50,637 bases of DNA from Alphaproteobacteria bacterium HGW-Alphaproteobacteria-1 (lineage in GTDB: Bacteria; Pseudomonadota; Alphaproteobacteria; Rhodobacterales; Rhodobacteraceae), in contig PHEQ01000022.1 in assembly GCA_002842985.1 (NCBI GenBank), forward strand, positions 1 to 50,637, written 5' to 3'. Shown here piece after piece: positions 32,463-39,825 of this stretch. Numbering within the stretch: position 1 is the first letter of the stretch; each line of letters opens with the position of its first letter. Made by a program: the position numbers and the translations under genes. The notes below the pieces were generated by a model. That model saw only the letters and a list, made by a program, of their open reading frames with translations. It made no database searches and was not told the DNA's origin.

Positions 32463-33674
32463 TCAATCCCGGTAGAACAACCATCGGACGATCGACATCC
32501 TCTCCTGAACGATGTCGACCTCGAAAGTGAAACCAGACGTGAGGGAAAGGGGGCGGCCGCTCTTGTTCAGCGGGGCCTGGTCGACGGTCAGCTCGACCCG
32601 GTAGGCGGATTCGTCGAAGTCGATCGGCGCGTTGATCTCGCTTCGGCGCAACGGCGCGATGTCAATATGGCTCACCACCCCATGGAAGCTTCCGTGCACA
32701 TGATGTGGATAGGCCTCGTACCGCAACGCGAGCGTGTCTCCGAGGGCAACCCCATGGATCGCGTCAGGGGGCACGAATGCCACCGCCTTGAACGGCACCC
32801 CAGCGGGGAAAATCCGCAGGAGCAACGCGCCAGCAAAATAGTAGTCGCTGTCGGTCGCCTGCGCGAAGGAGACCCTGCCCGCCGTGGGTGCGAACAGCCC
32901 GATTTCAGCGTCGGCGATGGCGGCCTGCAGATCGAAGCGCAGTTCGCGCTCTTGCAGGCTGATTTCGTTGAACTCACGCTCGCGGGCGAGCCTCAGCTCT
33001 CGGAAGGTGACGTCGAGCGCATTGAGATCGGCGCGAGCCTGATCCAGCTCCTCTCGCGCCTCCATCGCGCTGCGCTCCATCTCCAACGTGGTGCGATGCG
33101 CCGCGTTCAGCTGACTGCGCGAGGCCTGTCCGCGTTCGAAGAGCGTATTCTGGACCCCGAACTGCTCCATGAGGCTAGTTAGTTCCTCGTCGAGCAGCGC
33201 GCCGCGGGTCTCAAGACTTTCGACTCGCCGCGCCAGCGTCTCCTGCTGGAGCACCCGACGCTCCTCCAGTGCGCCGAGCTCGGCCTCGACCAAACCGCGC
33301 CGACGCGCGAGTAGTGCCAGCCGATCATTGATGTAGCGGTCGCGCAGCTCCTGCGGGAACCGGCTCTGAACGTCCTGCCGCTGGGTGACGATCCGGGCCA
33401 GAAGCTCGCCTTTCTCCACCTCGGCGCCGTCCTCGACCAGAAGGATTAACTGTCCTGCAGCGGGCGCCGACATAGACACGAACCCTGTCTGCGGCGCAAG
33501 ATATCCGGTCACGGTCCGGGTCTTGCCATATTGCGCAAAGCTGCCATAGGCCACGACAGTCGCGAAGATGCACAAGGCCAGCACAGTCAGGATGGACGCC
33601 GACAGGCTGCCTCGAATCACCACGACGTTGGCGAAGCCCTGTGTCCGGCTCTCGAGCGCTGCGTCCCGGTACAC
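32463..33674 (-). CDS. HlyD-family periplasmic adaptor (CvaA/MchE-like)
   Basis: A GTG start at 33674, 13 bases after the precursor stop, gives 403 residues, the usual CvaA size; the longer open frame runs in a second phase through the precursor gene. There is one transmembrane helix near residues 25-48. Lipoyl-like halves (about 65-100 and 265-300) flank a long alpha-helical hairpin (about 105-250), and a beta-barrel C-terminus ends the protein. It bridges the ABC exporter to an outer-membrane TolC-type channel, expected elsewhere in the genome. Confidence 0.9.
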   Translation of the reverse strand: MYRDAALESRTQGFANVVVIRGSLSASILTVLALCIFATVVAYGSFAQYGKTRTVTGYLAPQTGFVSMSAPAAGQLILLVEDGAEVEKGELLARIVTQRQDVQSRFPQELRDRYINDRLALLARRRGLVEAELGALEERRVLQQETLARRVESLETRGALLDEELTSLMEQFGVQNTLFERGQASRSQLNAAHRTTLEMERSAMEAREELDQARADLNALDVTFRELRLAREREFNEISLQERELRFDLQAAIADAEIGLFAPTAGRVSFAQATDSDYYFAGALLLRIFPAGVPFKAVAFVPPDAIHGVALGDTLALRYEAYPHHVHGSFHGVVSHIDIAPLRRSEINAPIDFDESAYRVELTVDQAPLNKSGRPLSLTSGFTFEVDIVQERMSIVRWLFYRD

Positions 33675-33687
33675 CTCTTCGCGCGCC

Positions 33688-34167
33688 TCAGGACATGCCG
33701 CCGCCACCGCCGCCGAGGGAAACAGCGTTGGCCATCGCCGCCACGTTAGCCGCGACCCCGGCATTGGCCGCCGCGACGGCGTTGGCTACCGTATGGACGT
33801 TCGCGATCACCAGCGCATTGGCCACTGCCACGACCAGAACCACCGCAGCGACGCCGGAAATCGCGCCGGCGACTTCATCGAGATCTCTCTCTTCCAGCGG
33901 TTGCGATGCGCCGTCTTCGCTCTTGGCGAAGATGAACTGCAACACATGGCATCGCTCCTGCTCCGTCATCGCGTCGAGTAGTTCCAGGACATTGTGGCTT
34001 TCGCCGTCGTCGACCACGATGCGCCAGTCAGCGCAGCCATATGCGGTAAAAATCGCGCGGTAATTGACATCGAAATTCTCGACGGAATCCCGGCCGTCGG
34101 TGAAGAAGCGCCGCAACTCCCGTATCTGTCGCCAGAAGCTCATGTGCTGCAAAAGCTTGTCGGTCAT
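33688..34167 (-). CDS. putative RiPP/microcin precursor with six-residue Asn periodicity
   Basis: The ATG at 34167 follows GGAGAGGAG; 159 residues result. Residues 1-102 look like a leader ending EERDLDEVAGA (Gly101-Ala102 fits C39 cleavage). One leader stretch, WRIVVDDGESHNVLELL (48-64), weakly recalls nitrile hydratase-like leaders. The 57-residue core starts ISGVAAVVLVVAV, a membrane-spanning hydrophobic part. It then has Asn at 117, 123, 129, 135, 141 and 147, exactly every six residues within Ala/Val, and ends SLGGGGGGMS with a C-terminal Ser. Polytheonamide-type proteusin cores show the same six-residue Asn ladder; class IIb microcins show a Gly/Ser-rich tail ending in Ser. Product structure is inferred. 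Confidence 0.78.
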   Translation of the reverse strand: MTDKLLQHMSFWRQIRELRRFFTDGRDSVENFDVNYRAIFTAYGCADWRIVVDDGESHNVLELLDAMTEQERCHVLQFIFAKSEDGASQPLEERDLDEVAGAISGVAAVVLVVAVANALVIANVHTVANAVAAANAGVAANVAAMANAVSLGGGGGGMS

Positions 34168-34187
34168 CAGTTCAGTCTCCTCTCCAG

Positions 34188-35285
34188 TCAAACACTCCAG
34201 AGCCCGCCGAAACCGGTCTCCGTCAAATTGAGCACCCGGATACCAGGACTCCCCCCCGCCCGTCGGGCGTGCACTGCGAATGTGAAGGCGCTGTCGATCG
34301 CATTGGCGTCGACAAAACCCTCAAGGGCGATATGGTGGCGCGCCTGCACCGCAGGGTCCGTGCCGGCCGAACTCAGGATCAGCCCGTTGAACAGCCCCGA
34401 GCCGACCGCGAATTCGGTCCTGCGTAGCAGGAATACGTTCAGAAATAGCCCCGCCTCGGCCCCGACCGCAGCGAGCTTGTCGAGAAACGCCGGCGCGCCC
34501 TTGACGCCCAGGCCGACACCGATCACTTCGGCTACCCCCTCGGGCGCGAGCAGCTCTCCCGCGCGCGCCAAGATCCGCTCGGTAACCCGCAGTCCGTCCT
34601 CGCCGCCGTCGCCGATGAACGGGTAGTCGATCTCCGGCGGCACGGGTAGCAGGGGGGGGTTGGCTGAAATAAAATCAAAGCGCTGATCGGTGCGGAACTC
34701 GGCAAGATCGCTTAGCACGATTTCGGTGTTACTCACGCCGTTCGCCGCAACGTTGAGATTGGCGATGGCCGCAGCAACCGGATTAACCTCCACCCCGACC
34801 GCCATTCGCGCGGCCCGCCCCGCGAGCAGCGCCTGGGTGCCCGGCCCGGTGCACAAGTCCAGGCAGGCGCTCTGCGGACGCGGACGCAGCCGTGCGGCCA
34901 GCCCGATGGTGTCGTCGCCGAAATAGACCGCATTGCGCCGATGTTCTGGCTGAAGGAACAGCCAGAGCCCCATCGTGTGCCGGAGCGTCAGCCCGTCGAG
35001 CGCCAGACGCCCGTCAGCGTCGCGCACGAATATCTCGTCGAGCCGCCCGGCGATCTCCGCTACGCGCCCCGGAAGGCGTTCGGGCTCGACCGCGCCGCGC
35101 AGCAGCAGCAGATCGACCGTCGCGCCGAGCTCAGGGTCCAGCCGATCGGCAATCAGCGCGACCCGCGCCTCGACACCTGAGCCGGGATGGAAGCTGTCGC
35201 AGAAAGAGGCGAAGCCCGTGAGTTCCAGCGCTTCCGTGAGATCAAGCAGGAGGCGGTGCGTTTCCAACGTGCGGGTCACATGCAT
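34188..35285 (-). CDS. SAM-dependent methyltransferase with NPPL motif (candidate Asn N-methyltransferase)
   Basis: The 365-residue protein has an all-helical N-terminal half and a class I methyltransferase domain. SAM motif I is LDLCTGPGT (142-150), an acidic VGVEVNP follows (163-169), and the catalytic-type motif is FISANPPLLPVP with NPPL at 209-212. NPP[YFL] enzymes such as PrmC methylate planar nitrogen, including side-chain amides. Next to a precursor with a ladder of asparagines, N-methylation of Asn (as in polytheonamide) is the natural inference. It overlaps the radical SAM gene by 10 bases and its stop lies 20 bases before the precursor. Confidence 0.75.
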   Translation of the reverse strand: MHVTRTLETHRLLLDLTEALELTGFASFCDSFHPGSGVEARVALIADRLDPELGATVDLLLLRGAVEPERLPGRVAEIAGRLDEIFVRDADGRLALDGLTLRHTMGLWLFLQPEHRRNAVYFGDDTIGLAARLRPRPQSACLDLCTGPGTQALLAGRAARMAVGVEVNPVAAAIANLNVAANGVSNTEIVLSDLAEFRTDQRFDFISANPPLLPVPPEIDYPFIGDGGEDGLRVTERILARAGELLAPEGVAEVIGVGLGVKGAPAFLDKLAAVGAEAGLFLNVFLLRRTEFAVGSGLFNGLILSSAGTDPAVQARHHIALEGFVDANAIDSAFTFAVHARRAGGSPGIRVLNLTETGFGGLWSV

Positions 35286-36322
35286 TCTTCGTCCATCCGC
35301 AATATCGTGGCCGCGATCGCATCGGCATGACGACGCAGCACCTGCACCACCTCGGGGCGTGTGACCGTGTCCTCACAGATCTCGCACATTGATCGGCAAC
35401 TCTCGTCAAAGGTGATCTCGGGCGCGAGCTTGCGGGCCACCTCACGTAGGAAATGCGGCCCGAAGCGACTCAATGCTGTGACGAGTACGTCGTCGCCAGC
35501 CTTGCGCAGCTTCGCTTCGGCGTCGCTCTCGCTGTCGATGGGACCGAGATCAAGCACCTCATTGCCTTGAACTTCGAAGCCGCAGCAGGTGGCCAGGTGG
35601 TTCTTGGGAGTAATCGCGGCGCTGCGCATTGAGAAACGGCAAGGGCCGAGCGCCGGACCAAGATCGCCCGTAAAGCTCTGCTCGTCTCGGGAAAGGCGGC
35701 GCCGTGCCCGGGCTAGCAGTTGCACCGTGGAGTTCGACATCAGATAGAGCGTGCCGTCCTCGGAGGGATCGGGAAGCGCAGCGCCTATGCCAGCATCGTC
35801 GAACCTGCGCGGCAGGGTCTCGCCGAGCTGCGCGTCGACGAAATCCGGGGTTACGAGACTTTTTTCGCCCGAGCAGAGCACCACCGAGGCAGAGGTGAAG
35901 CCCTGCCCCTTGATCGCCTTCCAGGCACGGACAATGTTCTCGAACGGCACGAACGGTAGATGGTAGTCATCGGCGCTGAAGTTGATCTCGCGCAGGCCCG
36001 CCTCACGGAGCCGCGCCACCCAGCGCTCAGCGCGTCGTTCATCGATGGCCCAAGAGGCGTTGGTCACCAAGCGAGTCGAGATTCCGACCTCGTCGCAGGC
36101 CCGGATGAGTCGAAGCAGATCGTTCTTGAGCAGAGTAGGCTCGCCGCCGGCAAACACGACGCAGCCGAGCGGTCTCCGGGAATGGACGTCCCGGATGAAA
36201 GCGATGGTTTTGTCGACATTGATGGTAGCGCGACGCTTCAGTCCAGAATTCATGCAGCAATGGCTACATTCGGCTGTGCAGGCATCGGTGGTCAAAACCG
36301 TCAAACAATCTGGCCAGATCAT
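35276..36322 (-). CDS. radical SAM peptide-modifying enzyme
   Basis: Starting at 36322 (MIWPDCLTVLTT), the 348-residue protein has the CxxxCxxC cluster motif C15-TAE-C19-SH-C22 and the SAM-binding GGEPT. C-terminal cysteines (TPKNHLATCCGF and ESCRSMCEICE) suggest one SPASM-like auxiliary iron-sulfur cluster. It starts five bases after the SdpI-like gene and overlaps the methyltransferase gene, so it is firmly in the operon. Epimerisation of core residues is suggested by analogy to proteusins, where it is required for a beta-helix. Other radical SAM chemistry (thioether or C-C bonds) cannot be excluded. Confidence 0.85.
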   Translation of the reverse strand: MIWPDCLTVLTTDACTAECSHCCMNSGLKRRATINVDKTIAFIRDVHSRRPLGCVVFAGGEPTLLKNDLLRLIRACDEVGISTRLVTNASWAIDERRAERWVARLREAGLREINFSADDYHLPFVPFENIVRAWKAIKGQGFTSASVVLCSGEKSLVTPDFVDAQLGETLPRRFDDAGIGAALPDPSEDGTLYLMSNSTVQLLARARRRLSRDEQSFTGDLGPALGPCRFSMRSAAITPKNHLATCCGFEVQGNEVLDLGPIDSESDAEAKLRKAGDDVLVTALSRFGPHFLREVARKLAPEITFDESCRSMCEICEDTVTRPEVVQVLRRHADAIAATILRMDEECM

Positions 36323-36327
36323 AAAAG

Positions 36328-36633
36328 TCAGCTCACCGATCCGACGACGACGGGAACGATTGCACCGACGATGATTATTCCGATAGAAATGAGGCTGCGG
36401 GTCGATGCGCCAAAATCCATTGAGAACACCACCCAGATCGCCGCAGCGCAAAGAATGCTGGCCACTAAAAGGCCCCATCCGACATTGTGATTGACGGCAT
36501 ACCAGACCGTTTCATCTGCGAGCGTACGCGGCGTGCGGTACCCCCACCACTGGTTCGGAGGAACTCGATTCAGGATAAGCGGTATGCTCAGGGCAAAATA
36601 TACGGCGCATGGAATGAGAAAAAGATACTTCAT
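36328..36633 (-). CDS. SdpI-family membrane protein, probable immunity protein
   Basis: The ATG at 36633 has GGAGGCGGTCA upstream. The 101-residue protein has three hydrophobic helices (about residues 2-20, 52-72, 80-98). Between the first two is the SdpI signature WWGYRTPRT followed by ETVWYAVN. SdpI gives Bacillus subtilis immunity to the SdpC peptide toxin; SdpI relatives otherwise occur as membrane proteins of unknown role. As the first gene of a peptide export operon it is best read as self-immunity. Its presence fits a membrane-active product. Confidence 0.82.
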   Translation of the reverse strand: MKYLFLIPCAVYFALSIPLILNRVPPNQWWGYRTPRTLADETVWYAVNHNVGWGLLVASILCAAAIWVVFSMDFGASTRSLISIGIIIVGAIVPVVVGSVS

Positions 36634-36823
36634 TGACCGCCTCCATTTGGGCTGATTCATACACATCGAAACAAACCTACAGTTGCGAAAATGGCAAGCT
36701 AAACTTTCATCTACGGCCCCCGGATCTGTTGATCTGACCGGCTCCTGACTGCACCGATGCGTCGAGGTGTGTCATTGATCATCTGCTTGCGGCATGATTC
36801 AGGCTCCGCAAGGAGACTGAACG
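36634..36823. promoter_or_regulatory. upstream region of the peptide operon and left end of the IS5 element
   Basis: The 190 bases between the SdpI-like start and the transposase start must hold the operon promoter (reverse strand) and the left end of the insertion sequence. The part nearest SdpI (36650-36710) is AT-rich. No canonical promoter and no clear terminal inverted repeat were found by eye. Confidence 0.35.
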
Positions 36824-37593
36824 ATGAGCAACCTTTTCTGGCTGACCGACGCGCAGATGGCGCGGCTTCAGCCTTTCTTCCCCAAGAGCCATGGCAAGCC
36901 GCGCGTCGATGACCGGCGTGTTTTGAGCGGGATAATCTTCATCAATCGCAATGGCTTGCGGTGGCGCGATGCGCCAAAGGAGTATGGCCCGCCGAAGACC
37001 CTCTACAACCGGTGGAAGCGATGGAGCGACAAGGGGGTGTTCGCCCGGATGATGGACGGGCTGGCTGCCGAAGCCGCCGTTCCGAAGACGGTGATGATCG
37101 ACGCGACCTATCTCAAGGCGCACCGCACGGCGACCAGCCTGCGGTCGAAAAAGGGGGGCCAGGCGACCAAAGGGGCCGTCTGATTGGCCGAACCAAGGGC
37201 GGCATGAACACCAAGCTGCATGCTGTTGCCGACGCTGAGGGCCGCCCGATCCGCTTCTTCATGACCGCAGGCCAGGTCAGCGACTATACCGGTGCGGCGG
37301 CCCTGCTGGGCAGCCTGCCAAAGGCGGAATGGTTGCTGGCCGACCGGGGCTATGATGCCGACTGGTTCAGGGAAGCGTTGAAAGACAAAGGGATAAAGCC
37401 CTGCATCCCAGGCCGGAAGTCCCGCGGCAAACCCGTCAAGCATAACAAGCGCCGCTACAAACGCCGCAACCGGATTGAGATCATGTTCGGGCGGCTAAAG
37501 GACTGGAGACGTGTCGCAACGCGATACGACCGGTGCCCGAAGGTCTTCCTGTCCGCCATCGCCCTCGCGGCAACCGTCATGTTCTGGCTATGA
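36824..37593 (+). mobile_element. IS5-family (IS427-like) transposase, two frames joined by frameshift
   Basis: Frame one (36824-37183) encodes SNLFWLTDAQMARLQPFFP..., the DUF4096-type N-terminus and a first DDE residue in VMIDATYLKAHR. The -1 frame, open to 37593, encodes RTKGGMNTKLHAVADAEGRP, the second catalytic Asp in WLLADRGYDADW and the Glu in RRNRIEIMFGRLKDWRR. Complete DDE residues are present across the two frames, the usual IS427-group design. Terminal inverted repeats could not be placed. The element lies upstream of, and divergent from, the peptide operon. Confidence 0.87.
37148..37159 (+). promoter_or_regulatory. frameshift signal in the IS5 transposase
   Basis: AAAAAGGGGGGC contains the heptamer G GGG GGC (37153-37159) in the right phase for -1 slippage from orfA into orfB. 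Stop codon of orfA follows at 37183. It would permit the full-length transposase at low frequency. Confidence 0.7.
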
Positions 37594-38049
37594 AGCGAGA
37601 ACGAGTCCTGACCCTACAAGGCCCCACAAGTAAGGAGAGTCGCATCATCAGTTCTTATTCGAACCATCTGAACATCAATCTAAACAATAGTTTAGGTGCT
37701 AGAGAAGGTTCGACGTCAGGCCCGTCCCCTCCGCCACTTGCCCCCGCGAAAGCGTTCTCCCGATATGGCCGCTGCCGGATTTTATCGTTGTTTTCGAGGG
37801 TTATGCGGGAGGGGCTGTTAACCGGCCCTGCTGCCAGGAGGCCCCGAAGTGGTCTCTCCGGGCCGATATTCTCCGGACCTGTTGACTGCGCAGTTTTGGT
37901 GAAAAGCTTTCAAGCATCTGTTCTATAGGTCATTTTTGCCTGTGTCCGCGCGGACTCCGATCCCGGTTCCATTCGAGCGAAATGCCACTAGCGTCGAACT
38001 CCCTGATTTAGCGATCGCATTTCCGCGGGTCGTTGACCTCATCGCTGCG
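37594..38049. other. non-coding stretch after the IS5 element
   Basis: About 450 bases between the transposase stop and the operator of the restriction locus contain no supportable gene. The section 37640-37700 is AT-rich and contains the right end of the insertion sequence. The rest looks like remnant sequence; a short open frame (37533-37928) runs out of the transposase gene in another phase and is not credible. Confidence 0.4.
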
Positions 38050-38070
38050 TTGTGACCATTCTGACCACAA
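38050..38070. promoter_or_regulatory. operator-like repeat before the Phd-type gene
   Basis: TTGTGACCATTCTGACCACAA carries two TGACCA copies nine bases apart and forms an imperfect palindrome (TTGTG...CACAA). It sits 14 bases before the antitoxin start, the place where Phd/YefM proteins bind to repress their own operon. Binding is inferred. Confidence 0.45.
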
Positions 38071-38084
38071 ATCAGGGAGGGCCC

Positions 38085-38273
38085 ATGAAGGCCGTGTCTG
38101 CCCGTGAGGCCAAGCATCACTTCGGCCAGTTGATCGACGAGGCGCGGGCGGAGCCGGTGGTGGTCGAGAAGCATGGGCGCCCGGTGGTCGTCGTCCTTGC
38201 GGTCGAGGAGTACCAGCGGCTGACCGGCCGGACCGTGGAACCCTCCGGCAAGAAACGAGAGGACGAGCGGTAG
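38085..38273 (+). CDS. Phd/YefM-type antitoxin-like protein
   Basis: The ATG at 38085 follows AGGGAGGG. The 62-residue protein has the Phd N-terminal DNA-binding fold: VSAREAKHHFGQLIDEARAE followed by PVVVEKHGRPVVVVLAVEEY. No toxin gene follows. Instead the next gene, three bases on, is a DNA methyltransferase. The protein may act as a repressor timing methyltransferase and restriction gene expression rather than as an antitoxin. Confidence 0.85.
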   Translation: MKAVSAREAKHHFGQLIDEARAEPVVVEKHGRPVVVVLAVEEYQRLTGRTVEPSGKKREDER

Positions 38274-38276
38274 CGC

Positions 38277-39815
38277 ATGCCGATATTGAACTGGCTGACA
38301 CGGGACGAGGACATCCGCACGGCACAGCACGTGCCCTATCGCCTGCTGGAGGAAGTCCCGGATTTGTCGGCGGGCGACGGTAGCGCGGGAAACATGCTGA
38401 TCCAGGGAGACAACCTGGAAGCGCTGAAGGCCCTGCTGCCCTTCTATGCCGGCCGGGTGAAATGCATCTATATCGACCCGCCCTACAACACTGGCGCTGC
38501 ATTCGAGCACTACGACGACAATTTGGAAAACAGCATCTGGCTCGGTACAATTTGGCCGCGCCTTGAGTTGTTGCGCGATCTGCTTGCGGAAGATGGGTCT
38601 CTGTGGGTCAACATCGATGATCGCCAGGGGCACTATCTCAAAGTCATTCTTGATGAAGTCTTTGGGCGCTCGCGATTTGTCGCAAATGTCGTGTGGCAGA
38701 AAAGGACCTCACGGGAGAACCGCAAGGCTATCGGTTCAGCTCATGACCATATCCTTGTTTACGCTCCCGCCGGTGCCCAAGATTGGAAGAAGTACCGGAA
38801 CCTTCTACCCGATACCGACAAGGGGTACGCCAATCCCGACGAGGATCCGAAGGGGCCTTGGAGGTCAATTCCGTTCAGCGCTCAGGGCTTCCGCGCCAAC
38901 CAGATGTACAAGATTACAACACCAACTGGAGATGTGCTTGACCCTCCAAAAGGCCGCTGCTGGGGTGCCACAGAACCAGAGTTTCTACGCCTCCGCGACA
39001 TTGAAGGGCGGGTCTACTTCCCGAAGAGCGGCCGTGGGCGCCCAAGGATCAAGAAATACCAGTTCGAGGAAAGCGGATTGGCACCCATGACTTGGTGGAC
39101 CGCAGCAGATTTCGGGGACAACCAGCAGGCGAAGAAAGAGATCCTCGAACTGTTCAACGATGAAGATGCATTCGACACACCGAAACCCGAGAAACTCATC
39201 GAACGAATTCTACACATCGCGACCAACCCAGGCGACCTCGTGCTGGATTCCTTTCTCGGATCGGGGACAACAATGGCAGTTGCCATAAAGACTGGGCGGC
39301 GCTCAATCGGAATCGAGATGGGTGAACACGCAGCGACATACTGCGTGCCGCGTCTTCGAAAGGTCATCGAGGGCGAGCAAGGCGGCGTCTCCAAGACGGT
39401 GGGCTGGCAAGGCGGCGGCGGTTTCCGTTTTTACCGCCTCGGCCCGCCCGTCTTCGACGAGGAAGGCCACATCCGGCAGGACATCCGCTTCCCGGTGCTG
39501 GCGGCGCATGTCTGGTTTTCGGAGACCGACAGACCGTGGGATGGCAGTGGCGACAGCCCGCTGCTCGGTATCGAGGACGGCCGCGCCCATGCGCTGCTCT
39601 ACAACGGCATCCTTGGCGACAAGAGGCCGGGGGGCGGCAACGTGCTGACCCGCGCGACCCTCGCCCTGATCCGTGAGGATATCGCCAAGCTGGCGCCGGA
39701 CTTCGACGGCCCGCTGACCGTCTATGGCGAACAATCCCGGCTGACGCCCGCGACGCTCGACCGCGAGCGCATCACCTTCAAACAGACGCCCTACGACGTC
39801 AAAGCGCGGGCCTGA
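38277..39815 (+). CDS. site-specific DNA methyltransferase (type III Mod-like)
   Basis: The 512-residue protein has catalytic motif YIDPPYNTG (DPPY 67-70), then motif I FLGSGTT (about 325), the beta-class order of Mod subunits. The segment between them (about 120-300) is the likely target recognition region, and the C-terminal extension (after 370) may contact the nuclease. It modifies adenine N6, by family knowledge. It is 10 bases upstream of the helicase-nuclease gene. DNA from about 38500 to 39350 is less GC-rich than the two ends of the gene, as expected for an exchanged recognition domain. Confidence 0.88.
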   Translation: MPILNWLTRDEDIRTAQHVPYRLLEEVPDLSAGDGSAGNMLIQGDNLEALKALLPFYAGRVKCIYIDPPYNTGAAFEHYDDNLENSIWLGTIWPRLELLRDLLAEDGSLWVNIDDRQGHYLKVILDEVFGRSRFVANVVWQKRTSRENRKAIGSAHDHILVYAPAGAQDWKKYRNLLPDTDKGYANPDEDPKGPWRSIPFSAQGFRANQMYKITTPTGDVLDPPKGRCWGATEPEFLRLRDIEGRVYFPKSGRGRPRIKKYQFEESGLAPMTWWTAADFGDNQQAKKEILELFNDEDAFDTPKPEKLIERILHIATNPGDLVLDSFLGSGTTMAVAIKTGRRSIGIEMGEHAATYCVPRLRKVIEGEQGGVSKTVGWQGGGGFRFYRLGPPVFDEEGHIRQDIRFPVLAAHVWFSETDRPWDGSGDSPLLGIEDGRAHALLYNGILGDKRPGGGNVLTRATLALIREDIAKLAPDFDGPLTVYGEQSRLTPATLDRERITFKQTPYDVKARA

Positions 39816-39825
39816 GGGGCATCTG

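Noticed and set aside
33325..33573. Alternative short peptide frames inside the HlyD gene
   Set aside because: They are out-of-phase shadows with Arg/Gly-rich translation; the adaptor frame is continuous and well matched.
36634..37660. Terminal inverted repeats for the IS5 element
   Set aside because: Short similar strings near both ends (for example CTCCTGAC and GTCCTGACC) are in direct rather than inverted orientation, so I do not claim them as ends.
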